A DNA stretch of 64,000 nucleotides from Cryptomeria japonica (taxonomy: Eukaryota; Streptophyta; Pinopsida; Cupressales; Cupressaceae): the NCBI RefSeq assembly GCF_030272615.1, contig NC_081409.1:205775364-205839363 (forward strand), read 5' to 3'. Under the pieces are notes generated by a model. It did not search any database, was not told the origin of the DNA, and was given only the letters and a program-made list of their open reading frames with translations. Every line of letters starts with the position of its first letter. The stretch's first letter is position 1. Both the position numbers and the translations under genes were made by a program. Shown here in pieces: positions 10,631 through 22,310 of this stretch.

Positions 10631-11861
10631 ATGTTACTACCTTCCCGCATACACGTTATGAGCTCACTTGGCACAAATTACTGCCAACTACATAATCATT
10701 ATATTTTGTGCAAGTTGATTTGTATTAAAATTGGAAATGTATCAGTAGTTTTTTTTTTTTTTTACTTCTTTATGATCAACGACACATTCGGTTGTTAACA
10801 TGTATTGGTGTTCAATTAAATATGTATTGGTATTTTTTAAATTATGTACTGACAAAAATATTTGTATTTTTTGGGGGGTCAATATGGCAATAAGTGTGCG
10901 GGTATTGGAACTATGTCAAATATTGGTGCTCTTCCCCTAGCAACTACCTTAGAAAATCTTCGAAAACTTAGTTAGAAAAAGGGTATCCAACTCCGCATAA
11001 TAGACCAAGACATCATTACCCTTTGTACATTGTAATAGACATGTGATTAATTATTATGATCTACAATGACTTCAACCCCTAACCAACTAGCCAACTAAAT
11101 TGATTGTGATTAAATATTTAGACAACGTTTATGAAAATGAGTGCCATGGTTGACTTAGTAGGTTAGATCATTGTAAATCTCAATTCATGATATAGAGGGT
11201 AAAAGTCAAATGGTTGACCTTGACATCTTTGTTTTAGGATGGTAGCAATCACACAAAACGCCATCACAAGATAATTTCAATAAATTTAACTAGAATGTTC
11301 ATCTTACCGTAAATGAAAAGTACTTCAGTACTTCAGTTTTGGTGAAGTTGGTAATTAACAGAAAAAAGACAACAGACTGCACTTAACATCAACAGAATCT
11401 CAATCAATTTAAACTTTGCCCTTCAATTCGACAATTTCGTCAGATGCCAGGCCTTAACATTTTGAAAATTAGACGGCAAATTTCTTAAAAATAACAATTG
11501 TGTACAAGACGATCTGTACACAGAGCCGGACGGCTAAAATTTATTCCAAGATTATAGAAAAATCAATCCCGACAGTCACATACCGCGGATTGGGAATGTT
11601 TGATTACTCTGTTTTCCCTCATTTGGAGATATGGCAGAGCGAATTCATTCATTCCTTACATTTTCTCTTTTCATCTCTGGTACTTTTGAGATTTTTGTAC
11701 AGATAGGAGCTGTCTTCAAACCGATTTAAACACAGAAATTCGGGCACCCAAACTATAGCAACCAGTGATTAGATCACACTCACATATACTGATACAGAAA
11801 ACTTATTATGTACATTTGATCGATCAGAACAGGTCACTATTAAATGACCCGCATCAAGAAA

Positions 11862-12929
11862 TCAGGGAATGTAATGTGCTTTGTAGTTAGTATTTGGGTT
11901 ATACTTGGATTCAATTTCTCTGTACAAATTCCATACTCGTTTGTAGAAACAGAGGAGAAGCATCAAAAGCAGAGGAGCCATGACCGACTTGTATGGCAGG
12001 CCATGTTGCAGAGGAGGGGAATTGTGACCCATCTTAAAAACATCCCAAGCAGTGAATCCCCAAGCCAATAACTCAAGTCCCCAACGGGCCAAACTGATGA
12101 AACGTTCAGCATTTCCATCATTCCACCATAGCCCATAGGCGAGGCGCGAAAGCAGTCCAGAGAAAACCACAAAACTCCCATATGACCATGCCCTGTAGAA
12201 GAAAGTCCCTCCTGCCACAAGGGGCTCTTTCCTGCATATACAAGACCTGCAAATCCCAGATGACATGGACATTGAAGCTTCCACCCCTGTATAATAAGGC
12301 AGAGTGACTGCATCCACATAGAGACTCCCATGTAACATACCCACAGCCATGGAGACCTCAAAAACCACAGCATTCAGATTCTTGGAAACTCCATTGATTT
12401 CATAGCCAGTGAATCCCAGAGCAGAGATATGAAGCAGTTTAAGCCATGCAGGGGCCATGTAGGCCATAGGGAAAACTGAATTGATTCTATGCCCTTTTGC
12501 CATTACAAGCAGAGACAGGGGAAGTAGCAGAGGACCAGATGGAACCCAATATCTGGCCTTCCCCCTACTGAAATCTTGCCCAAATAATCTCCCTCTCACT
12601 TCCCATATCATCACCCCACTCAAACACAGGCATAAAGCTGCTGCCAAAAGCACTGCAAACCAGTCCACAACAGCCAAGTAATTGCCTGGATATGTAGTAT
12701 TGCAGTAATAGTGATAGGGGCAGTTTATTGTATCTAGAGTTTCTTCTACCTGCCATACCTTACATTTCAGAAAAGTCTTGGACAAGTACCGCCATTGTTT
12801 AGCATCCTCAAGAACTCCTAAATTTCCATTCTCTCCCCACAATGATTGAGTTCGCCCTGATACAGCTCCTGCACAAAATACCAGTACCCACAGAGCTTTA
12901 GCCATTGAATTAGACATTGAATTCGCCAT
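11862..12929 (-). CDS. Multi-pass membrane protein of unknown function
   Basis: A 355-residue ORF on the minus strand. The ATG at 12929 was chosen because it gives a signal-peptide-like start (MANSMSNSMAKALWVLVFCA, cleavage plausible after VSG at residue ~25). The frame stays open upstream to 13337, but that part is not protein-like. Residues ~30-82 form a Cys-containing, probably extracytoplasmic segment with a CNTT sequon. Hydrophobic segments follow near residues 84-108, 130-146, 154-174, 184-206, 250-268, 276-293 and 314-329. Conserved-looking loops include GYEINGVSKNLN, and a CRSCICRK cysteine cluster at 227-234. No intron is needed, and I could not name the family. It is the only intact non-transposon coding sequence in the window. 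Its tail-end duplicate at 574-4145 conserves the reading frame for most of its length, which supports a real gene. Confidence 0.7.
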   Translation of the reverse strand: MANSMSNSMAKALWVLVFCAGAVSGRTQSLWGENGNLGVLEDAKQWRYLSKTFLKCKVWQVEETLDTINCPYHYYCNTTYPGNYLAVVDWFAVLLAAALCLCLSGVMIWEVRGRLFGQDFSRGKARYWVPSGPLLLPLSLLVMAKGHRINSVFPMAYMAPAWLKLLHISALGFTGYEINGVSKNLNAVVFEVSMAVGMLHGSLYVDAVTLPYYTGVEASMSMSSGICRSCICRKEPLVAGGTFFYRAWSYGSFVVFSGLLSRLAYGLWWNDGNAERFISLARWGLELLAWGFTAWDVFKMGHNSPPLQHGLPYKSVMAPLLLMLLLCFYKRVWNLYREIESKYNPNTNYKAHYIP

Positions 12930-13834
12930 TCTTCTTACTGGGTTTGTTGAGCACCTTGTAATGGCGACTGGGAAGGTGATTACAGTGTCATGTCCCCATG
13001 AATTGTACAGCACAACAGCAACATCAGATCGAGGTTGGGAGGGACATGTCATGTATTGAACAAGTAACAGGGTAGTTTGAATGTAAGGCCTGCTGTAATG
13101 TATAAGGAAAGGAATTGTTAAACTATACCTGTCTTCACCAAATACAATCTCTATCATGACAGAGACAAATATGTTTATTCTAATCATTTGGGAATCCGTT
13201 GACTGCATCAATAATGAGATACATTTGGATTCCAGAGCTCGATCGACGCGGATAAAAGGTAAAGTACTGAATAAAAGACAGGGTATAAAAGAACAAATAT
13301 GATCGAATATAAAATAAATATGCCTGTAAAAGATCAAATGTTATTGAATATAAAATAAATATGCCTGTAAATTGTGTTGTAGAGTTTCAGCAGCAGCTGA
13401 TTTGGGAGATTGCAGGAATTAGTCACAATGCGGATATAATATATAATAAATAGATTAAAGAAGAAATATATAACAGTTTGTTTTTAAAAAATATAGATTG
13501 AATGGAAATAGTCTTGAATTTTAATATAAATTGAAGAAAGAAATATATAACAGTTTGTTTTTTAAAATTATGAATTGAATGGAATTAGTCTTGAATTTTA
13601 ATATATATTAAAGAAACAAATATATAGCAGTTTATTTTTTCTAATTGAATGGAATTACTTTTAGATATTAATATAGATTAAAGATAGTTTATTGAATTAA
13701 TTTTAAGAAATTCAATTTTTTTAGATATAAAAATAATAATATAGAAAATTTGAAATTATGTATGGGTTCATAGATAATTAGTATATGAATCTTCTTGGAA
13801 ACTTCTAAGTTTGGTGGTATAGGTTTCTATGGTA

Positions 13835-13837
<3 letters not shown>

Positions 13838-13922
<85 letters not shown>
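13838..13922. repeat. (AT)n microsatellite
   Basis: About 85 bp of uninterrupted TA dinucleotide, roughly 42 repeats. The reading frame encoding alternating Tyr-Ile through it (13795-14016) is an artefact. Confidence 0.97.
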
Positions 13923-13926
<4 letters not shown>

Positions 13927-14119
13927 TCTATGTCAATTAAAATAATATGTAATGTATATCAAAATTACTATATATTTTTTGTTAAAATATTTTCTGATGT
14001 TTCATTTATATTCTAAACATTTTTAGTTTAAGTAACTATTCAATTGTTAACATAAACCTATCGGAGGGTTATTTAATGCTCTGCAACTTTCCTGCTCTGC
14101 TGTCTTTTGAATTCCCTCA

Positions 14120-15756
14120 ATGGTTGTCATTTCTGCTAGGGAGGGCCCGTCCTCGGGCTTGTCCTCCCTGGATCTTGACCCCCCCCTCCTCTCTTGTAGG
14201 TGTGTCTGGATCTGGCTCTTGTGCTGCGTTCCCAGAGTGTTGGGTGGGCTCCCTCAATTGGTGTTGTTGATGCTTGTAATGCGGTGTTGCACGAGGCCCC
14301 CTCCTTTGAGAAGATTCCTCTCACGACCTCCAACTTAGATTCTCCTCACAAGGTTCCCAAGTCTGATGATGTGGGGCCTTTTTCTGGGGATGCTCAAGCA
14401 AGTACCTGGAAAGGTGCCCTTGTTAGAAATTCTAAGTTAGGGTCATCGACGATGCTGCCTAAGGTAACTGCTGGAGAGGATGGCCCTGAGATTTGTCTCC
14501 CCGATAGTATTATGGATAATATCGCTTCCTCCCTACACCTCTGCTTGGTGGGGAGATTCTTAGCCTTTAGACCCACTATAGATATGGTCAGAAGATGGGA
14601 TGGCTCCAAATGGAAACTAAAAGGTAGCGTCTCTGTCTCTGTTATGTCGAGAGGGATCTTTCTTTTTAGATTCACTGCAGAAGAAGACTTCATTTATATT
14701 ATGTCTGGTTCGTGGTCTTACAGGAAACACTGCCTTAACTCTCTCTAAATGGAAGTCGAGGTTTGACCCTAGTGTAGACCTCCTTAGACTGGCGCCAGTT
14801 TGGATCAGACTCCCTAGCCTTCCTCTGGAGTTCTAGGATGACACCATTTTTAGATGGATCGGTAACTCGTTTGGTCAGTTCGTTGCTGCTAATAATGTGA
14901 CAATGCAAAAGTCTAGACTTGTTTATGCTTGCCTTTGTGTGAAAGTGGTTGTTAACAACCCCCTCCCTAATTTCATAGCTCTAAAATCCAAATGGGGTAG
15001 ATGGATGCAGGCTATTGTCTATGAGAACGCCTCCCTTTATAGTCAAAGGTGTGGAAAACATGGTCATGTTATTGATGACTGCCCAACCCTTCAACCTCCA
15101 GAGGAAAAGTTGAAGGAGAAGCTATTGTCCCCGGGTGTTGTCAATGTGGAGGAAGCTTAGATTGTTACCCCCCCAACCCCCCGGTTATTGATAATTTTGT
15201 GGGTCAAACCATGGAATTGAAGGAAAAAGAGGGTCCTCAAGATACTATTGAGGAGGGATACCCTTTCTTGGAAGGTATTCCCAATATGATGCAAACCCCT
15301 GACCCCAAGAAGGCACCTCCCTCCTCGGGAAAATGCTTGGGCCCGAACCTAGAAGATGGAGAGATCTCCCGAACGAAGGTAGAACAAGAAGGTCTGAATG
15401 CGAAAGTGTGTTTCAGTGAGAATAAAGGACACAACAAGACCACTCAGCCTGTGCTCATGCAGTTGAATCCCAACACTATGGGAAATAGTGGGGGAAGCAT
15501 TTGAAGCTCTGGGGTTGGGCCCACGCCTTCCAAAGGGATCATTCTGGATCTGACCTCCTCCTCTTCTACTACTAGATCTACTAGGGAGATCACTTTTCTC
15601 TCTCATGAAAGTCATTTTGCCCCATCATCGCCTGTGGCTAAAGAGAAAGGGGAATGGCAGGAACTGAAAATAAAAACTAGAGGAAATAAGAAGGCGGATG
15701 TGGGAAACGAATCTAAGCCAGCCAGACCTCTGAGAGGACCCTCAGAACTAAGGTAA
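14120..15756 (+). pseudogene. LINE ORF1: DUF4283-like RNA-binding protein with zinc knuckle
   Basis: The product would be the nucleic-acid-binding ORF1 protein of a plant L1 element. The stretch around 14500-14900 (IASSLHLCLVGRFLAFRP, MVRRWDGSKWKLKG, FTAEEDFIYIMSGSWSYRKH) is typical of DUF4283. At 15040-15085 a knuckle reads YSQRCGKHGHVIDDCP, in which the first Cys of the usual CxxCxxxGHxxxxC is Ser. Frames shift between segments (14200-14748, 14897-15160, 15199-15504). One stop, TTC TAG GAT near 14835, sits where the family has Trp (EFWDD), fitting TGG to TAG. The C-terminal third is Pro/Lys/Glu-rich and disordered. ORF1 ends at a TAA near 15754, 62 bp before ORF2. Confidence 0.75.
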
Positions 15757-15817
15757 TGGCCAGGGAAATTGCCAATGGAAGGCAATTAACTCTGGAGACA
15801 TCTCAAAAAGGCAAGAA

Positions 15818-18800
15818 ATGAAGTTCCTTTCATGGAACTTAAGGGGTTTAAATAACCCCCAGAAGCAGTATGCTCTTAAGCAAAGCATAGTTACCAACAA
15901 GGTTGATATCATTCTAATCTAGGAGGTGAAAATGACTTATCAAAATTTTGCTAAGCTCGTGGACAGTATATGGCTGGGTGCTTCTTTCCATTATGGCGAG
16001 GCGGAGGGTGCTTCAAGAGGAATTGCTACTCTATGGAATAAGAGCAAATTGGATGGGAACGCGGTTGACATTTCCCACAACTTTCTTACTACCAGGTTCA
16101 CTATGAACAACTTCTCTTGGTATTTTTTCAACATTTATGCTCCTAATACTAGACATGGCTGGGCTCGGGTCTGGGAAGAAATCACTACCTTCATGACTAA
16201 TAATAGGGAGACTATGTTCATGTTAGTTGGTGACTTTAACACCCCCCTTTTTCCCTTTGAGAAGCTCGGAGGCCTAACTGATTACAATGATAGTATGCTT
16301 GACTTTGTTGACTTCATTAGAAATAACGAGTTACTTGATCTTGACCTCCAAGGGAATCCTTTCACCTGGTCTAACAACATAAAAGGCTCCAATCTAATTC
16401 AAGTCAGGTTGGATAGGTTTCTAATCTCGGCCAAGTGGAACCTTGGCAACAATTCCTCACTCTTGTCTCTCCCGCGCACTATCTCTGACCATTCCCCGAT
16501 CCTCCTTTCATGGGTTGACAAGCCAACCCAAGGCCCCATACCCTTTAGATATGAGATTATGTGGCACTCTCACCCGGATTTTAAACAGTGTATCCAAAGT
16601 TGGTGGAACTCCCTTGTTCAAGGTTTTGCAATGTTTAGAATAGACAAAAAGCTGGAGATAATCAAAAGGGAGGTTAGAGCCTAGAGAAAATCTTCCTTTG
16701 GGGATATCTTCAAGAGAAAGAAGGAGGTTGAAACCAATTTGGACTGCCTCCAGAGAACCATTGTGGAGGGGTCCACCTCTATGGATATCCACAAAGAGGA
16801 GGAAGGGTGGAGAAAAAAATGGAAAGAAATCACAAACCTTGAAGAAATCTACTGGAAGCAAAAATCCAGAGTCCAGTGGTTAACTAAGGGGGACATGAAC
16901 ACCTCCTTCTTTCACAGATCCGCTTCTAAGCACAAGAGGCGAAACACTATTTGATCCATTTTTAATAACAGGAATGAGGTATTGGTGGAGAATAGTGAGA
17001 TTGGCCAATGGGCTTCCCTACACTTTGTTAATGCCTACACGAATGACAGGGCCAATGAGCCTACTGAGGTTAGTGATAAGCTTCGCAGTCTTATCCCTCA
17101 AGTCCTGAATGATGCTGATAATGAGCTGTTGATGAGCCACGTGTCTGAAGAAGAAGTTAAAGAGGCGGTTTTTGCAATGAAGGCCTTTAAGGCCCTTGGA
17201 CTTGACGACTTCCCCTCGACTTTTTTTTAGATGTTCTGGGAAACTGTAAAGTATGACCTAACCAAAGCTACTAGGGACTTCATTCGCACTGGGAACCTCC
17301 TGAAGAAGTTGATTAACACTTTCATTGTTTCGGTGCCCAAAGTTCCTGACCCAAAGTTTATGACTAATTACTGCCCAATCAGCCTGTGTAACTCGGTCTA
17401 TAAGATCTTCTCTAAAATTGTTGTCAACAGAATTAAACCCCTTCTTGAAAGATGCATTAGCCCCTCCCAGAGGGGTTTTGTTTTGGGTAGGCAGATTCTT
17501 GATGCAGTCATTACTACCCATGAGGTCATCCACTCCATGGAGAAAAGTCGCAACCCAGGTATGGCTCTTAAACTTGACATCTCTAAGGTTTACAATAAAG
17601 TTAACTAGAAGTTCATGTATGTTGTTCTTTCCAAGATAGGTTTCCAGGGAAGATTCATCAATATTATCAAGGTGGCAGTGGAAAGTGTTCACTACTCGAT
17701 GATTGTCAACGACACCCCTTGGGGTTTCTTTAAGATTGGGAAGGGTCTAAGATGGGGGGACCCTCTCTCACCTTATTTGTTTATTATGGTGGCTGAAGTT
17801 TTGAGTAGGAACTTCTCCCATTTAATCAGGACCAGAAAAATCTCGGGGGTGAAAGCTACTTCTACCCTCCCCCCAGTGGTTATGCAGCAATTTGTTGATG
17901 ACACCTTCTTGTTTGGCCAGTCATCCATTATAGAAGCTAAATAATGGAAACACCTACTGGAGGATTAAGCCCTTGCCTCAGGACAACTCATCAACTATAA
18001 TAAGAGCAAAATATATTTTTTTCAACAATGGTAGAAATATCCAAGGTAAACTTATGCATATCTTTGGATGTTGTGCAGCTAATCTCCCCGATTCCTACTT
18101 GGGTCTTCCCCTCACAATTAAGGAGGTCACCTCCCATTTCTAGGAGTCAATCTTAGAAAGAATGCAGAAAAAAATTGATGGCTGGATTGGAAAAACCCTA
18201 AGTAGTGCGGGTAAACTCTGGTTTCTATCAACCTCTCTCCAAGGTGTCCCGGTCTATTTTCTATCTCTATTCAAGATATCCATTGCTATGGCTGAGAAAC
18301 TTGAGAAAATTCAAAGAAGTTTTTTATGGACGGGGATGGAGGAAAATTCCAGAATTAGCTTAGTCAGTTGGGAGGTGGTATGCAAACCTAAGTACATGGG
18401 AGGCCTTGGGATCAGAAAAATTTCAGACCTGAACAAGGCTCTGTTGACTAAAATCAATTGGAATCTTATGAAAGACAAAGCTGACTGGTGCAAGATCATG
18501 AGGGCTAAGCATTTCAATCACTCCCCCTTCTCTTCCCTTCTTTCTTCTAATGAGCTTCCACCTGGGTCTAAGATATGGAACAACATTGTCAAAAATAGGA
18601 AGCTACTTAAATAGGGTCTAAAATGGCAGGTGGGCAATGGTGAGAAGATCAGATTCTAGGAAGACAATTGGATTGGCGATAGACCCTTGGCCTCTTCCTG
18701 CTTCAGTTTCCTCATGGGAACTCTCAAGGACTCACTGGGTCCTCTTGTGATAAACTACATTTCTCCCTCTCGCTATTGGTTGAGGCTTGCTGATGGTCTA

Positions 18801-20038
18801 GGAAATAATACTCATTGGGATCATTTGGTTGGTGAGTTACAATCTCTTCTTGAGAAGGTCAAGATCCCCCATTTCACTCATACTGATAAGTTTGTTTGGG
18901 TGATGAATCCTTCTGGATCTTTCAGTGTTAAGTCAGCCTACAATCTCCTGTTCGCCCCTATGAATGATTGCTATAGCTGGAGAGAATTTTGGAACTCTTA
19001 GCTTATCCCTAAAATTAACTTTTTTTGGTGGACAACTCTGCATGGGAAGATCCTTACTATTGATAACCTTAAAAGGCGAGGTTTCTTGTTTGCCAACCAG
19101 TGTGTCATGTGTAATTATGTTGAGGGAAACATAAACCATCTCTTTATCCACTGCCCCTTCGCTTGTATGGTCTGGCACAAAGTTTTACAAAAAAATGATA
19201 TTGTGTGGAACTTCTTAGAAGACTTGCACCAGTTTATTTGCAACTAGAAGTGCCCCTCCACCCACCAGCCGATTAGACAGTTTTGGAAACTCATCCCTCC
19301 CCATATCTGTTGGCATATCTAGAAGGAAAGGAACAATCAGATCTTCCGTGAAATGAATAACTCTATTGAAACGGTGGTTAGCACAATTGAAAAGCTCCTC
19401 AGGGAGAACACTCTGGTCTGCAAATGGAAAACTCTGCAATTAGCCCCTTTGGTGATGGATTGCAATTGGATTAGAACATGGAATCTGCTAGACAACTTCT
19501 TACAATATGACAACTCAAAAAAATGGAGAGGCTTAACACTAGATGGTCGACTCCACCCCCCTCATGCCTCAAAATTAACTTAGATGGTGCCACTCGCAGT
19601 GGTGTTGTAGCGGGAGGTGGAATTATTAGAGATAGCTTGGGCAATCTGATTCTGGCCTATGCGGGGAATTTCGACTCTGTCTCGAGTAACATGGTTGAAG
19701 CACTTGCTCTCTTATGGGGGCTTAAATTGGCCCTCAACATCAATGCTAAATGATTAATCATTGAAGGGGACTCTAAGCTGATTATTGAGGTAGCTAAAGG
19801 AGTTTCAGGAATTAGCTAGATGATCAATAACATTATCAAGGACATTTGGTCCATGATTATCTATCTTGAGGAATTTTAAATTCAACACATTTACAGAGAG
19901 GGTAACTCGATGGCGGACTGTCTGGCAACAATGAGCCTTGAGTTAACTAGTATGAGGTGCTGGAGACACTTTGATTCTCTTTCTGACAGACAGAAGTCCC
20001 TATTTGGGAGAGACCAGAATTTCTCTACTTTCCAATGA
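15818..20038 (+). pseudogene. LINE ORF2: endonuclease-reverse transcriptase-RNase H
   Basis: The ATG at 15818 starts MKFLSWNLRGLNN, the usual ORF2 opening. Endonuclease motifs: WNLRG, GDFNTPL, LDRFLIS and SDHSPILL (15818-16530). Reverse transcriptase: YCPISLCNSVYKI, ALKLDIS, GLRWGDPLSPYLF and QFVDDTFLFG (17360-17920; catalytic FVDD). A zf-RVT region has FFWWTTLHGK and CVMCNY..HLFIHCPF (19020-19160). RNase H begins INLDGATRSG and includes EGDSKLIIE and REGNSMAD (19575-19920). ORF2 ends FQ-stop at 20036-20038, about 1406 codons. In-frame stops interrupt it at 15920, 16682, 16952, 17228, 17606 and 17942, with more farther on (18656, 19245, 19320, 19820) and a frameshift between 17944 and 18162. 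Most of these stops replace expected Trp or Gln. It would perform target-primed reverse transcription if intact. Confidence 0.9.
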
Positions 20039-21992
20039 TGTGCTATGTCCTTTTTTACGGGGGGTCATTTTTGCTCATCTGTGATGCCAAGATGGAGGAG
20101 GGAAATTCAAATTCAAATTGGGTGGGCTATGCCAAGGTGGCTTCCGGTGGTCCCCATCTTCTCCAGTGCACCAGTCCGGTGATGATGTGGCCGACCATTG
20201 ATAATTGTATTACTGAAGGATTGAAGCACCAACTTTTAATCATTAACTTGACTAACCATATCAAGTACATCATTTATTACTATAACTGGAACTTAATATT
20301 TCTCCATAATGAAGATCTTTGCAAGTTGGTGGATGAATTAAGAGGTGTCCCTTCACATGCTTACTAGAGCTGGCGGAAGCATGCCTTGGGAAACACCACA
20401 AAAGATAATGATTGCAGCTCTCACCTCAATTTAGCTAATTCTCGGTTGATTTTTCTTAACTTTTGCTTTGGTTTTTCCTTCTGTATTACCATTTTTTGGT
20501 CTACACTTCATCTCAACATCACTATGGAGGAAGCTATTATGGGGGGATATTTAGTCTAGGTTGATACAAACACTATTGAGGACTTCTTTCGCAATGACCC
20601 TTGCGTTTGGATGTATGCCAAGGAAGGGGGCATCATCCCATTCATGGAATCCATGACTGGGTTTGACGAAAACCTCTCCATGCAGTTTGTGAGCAGCTAG
20701 AATGATAAGAGAGTTGTTATGGGGGATATATCGTTTGAAATCAGTGAGGACATCATTGCCCAGGCCACGGGTCTTTCAACTGAGGGAAGGAAGTGGAAGA
20801 AAACTAGCAAGGTCGCAAATGAGACCCGTATGAACCGCTTCTATAAAAGGATGAGGAACCTGTCAAAATGCGAGGGGGTTTCAACACAGAATGCCTTCCA
20901 TACCCGTGGGAACAGGTGTGAAAAATTATTATGAAATACTTTACCCTTGAGGGAAGGTATGGTATTTTCTATTATTACCATTTCTCGTTGCTCAATCACT
21001 TTTGCAACCATGATACTATTTCTTTCCCATTCTTTTTACTGCACACTTTAGAGTCTACTGTTAAAGATGTCTACCATTGCATGAATCAAGATAGAAATTA
21101 CACCATCCTCCACCAGGGTTTGATGTTTTGGCTCTACAACTTCCACAGAGCCCTGTGTCCCCCTAAACCCATCTTTGTTCAACATGCTCCCTCCATCCAT
21201 GGCCCCCCTGCTGGTTCTAAAAAAGGTCTCAAAAAGACCTCAAAAAAGCCTATTACACCTTGTCAATCCCTTGATCATGCCCCTCTCATTTCCCCCAAAA
21301 TCGGGGAGAAAAACAAAGGCAACCCTTCCGATGCTAAACCCACCTCCAAGAAACTCAGGAAATAACCTAAAATCCTGTTAGTCGAGTCTGACGTGAAGGA
21401 TGGTGTGACCCTGCGAAGATCCCACAGGTTTGCGAGCAAACCCCGGATGAAACAAATTATTGTTAGAAAGAGCTATGTTAAAGAGGAGGAGGAAGATTCT
21501 GAGAAGGCTAAAAGTGAAAAGGTTGAGGATGAGATGGAGGCTACAGAAGGCTCAGATTCCTCTAAGATGGGTACTAAGGCCCCTGGCTTTGAGATAAACA
21601 AGGATGATAATAAGACCGCCTCCCCTTATTCTAACACTTCCCCCCCGCATATCTCTGAGGAGGATGGTCGAAAGTCTAAGGGCGAGTAGACTGCTGCTGA
21701 AGGTGGGGAGAAGGAGGAGGTGGTGCAGTGTACGGGTTGTAATGCTCTCTCTAAGGACCTGAATGGTGTGAAGAAGAAGTTGGATTATCTAGAGTCCCAT
21801 GTCGACAAAATTGGGAAATTCGCCATAAAGGTCATGCACTCCTCGACTACTTCAATGTGCTTGTTGCACCAGGAGAAATTGGATCAGGGCGAGCTAGAAG
21901 GCGACACCACAAAGGAACTGTTTGAGTTCCTTGCTGAAGATTGGACTGGGCTTATGCTCTCACAGCACTTGGGAGCTGGAAAACATGTTTAA
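20035..21992 (+). pseudogene. LINE third ORF (ORF3), plant-transposon-protein-like
   Basis: One frame starts with ATGATG at 20035, overlapping the ORF2 stop (ATGA). It runs to ~20930, then shifts and stays in a single frame to 21992. A more natural start may be the ATG at 20524 (MEEAIMGGYLV). Stops at 20365, 20558 and 20698 sit in CTAG context and fit Trp; two later ones (21363, 21687) fit Gln. The central part (DTNTIEDFFRNDPCVW, MGDISFEISEDIIAQATGL, EGRKWKK) resembles plant transposon-associated globular domains that recognise a fixed substrate, but I cannot name the family. The C-terminal part is Lys-rich (KKGLKKTSKKP), then acidic (KEEEEDSEKAKSEK), then a CTGC motif and coiled-coil-like residues. 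It lies between RNase H and the LINE tail, so it belongs to the element. Function is unknown. Confidence 0.6.
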
Positions 21993-22310
21993 TGGTGGTT
22001 TCTTTTCCTTTTTGTTATAGTTTTATTTTCTGGATCGACTGGAACCCTGTTAAGTTTAAGACTCTTGCTACTTTCCTCAGTTATTATACTATGAAAAATA
22101 TGTTGTTTATCTATTGTTTAAGGTGCTATTTGGATGAGATTGGTTTCAATCTTGGGTTTATAGGCAGTTTTTTCTTTTGACGTTTAAGGTAGGGATTGGT
22201 TGATTGTTGTTTGGCAGCTGTGTGTGTGCTGGTTTAGCTCTCTTTTGAGGCTTGCTGTTATTTCCAAGTCAGCCATTCATAAAGATTTGTTAAAATTCAA
22301 TATTAATAAG

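Larger units (their letters stand above)
8641..10939. mobile_element. Non-autonomous DNA transposon with 16-bp perfect terminal inverted repeats
   Basis: The left end TAGGGGAAGAGCACCA (8641-8656) is the exact reverse complement of the right end at 10924-10939. Weaker inverted similarity continues inward for ~20 bp (CATAG motif on both sides). The 2.3-kb interior encodes no transposase and consists largely of the tandem array at 9406-10630. Host-like sequence starting tagcaactacc precedes the element at 8463 and follows it at 10938, showing that flanking DNA was duplicated. A clean short target duplication was not seen, so the superfamily is not assigned. Confidence 0.65.
14060..22310 (+). mobile_element. 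L1-type LINE retrotransposon with three ORFs, decayed
   Basis: This is a plus-strand non-LTR element of about 8.2 kb. Order: ORF1 (DUF4283-like region and zinc knuckle), ORF2 (apurinic-type endonuclease, reverse transcriptase, zf-RVT, RNase H), then a third ORF and an untranslated tail ending in A-rich sequence near 22290-22310. The first two ORFs match the plant L1 arrangement; the third does not. GC content is higher than in the flanks. Ends are approximate: the 5' edge is placed where the AT-rich flank gives way to GC-rich sequence, and no target duplication was found. Every ORF carries stops and a few frameshifts, so the copy is inactive. Confidence 0.85.

Noticed and set aside
12930-13337. 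Extending the membrane protein N-terminally to the ATG at 13337
   Set aside because: The upstream 136 codons are irregular, and starting there would bury the signal-peptide-like sequence that begins at 12929.
13795-14016. 73-codon ORF with Tyr-Ile repeat
   Set aside because: A translation of the (AT)n microsatellite.
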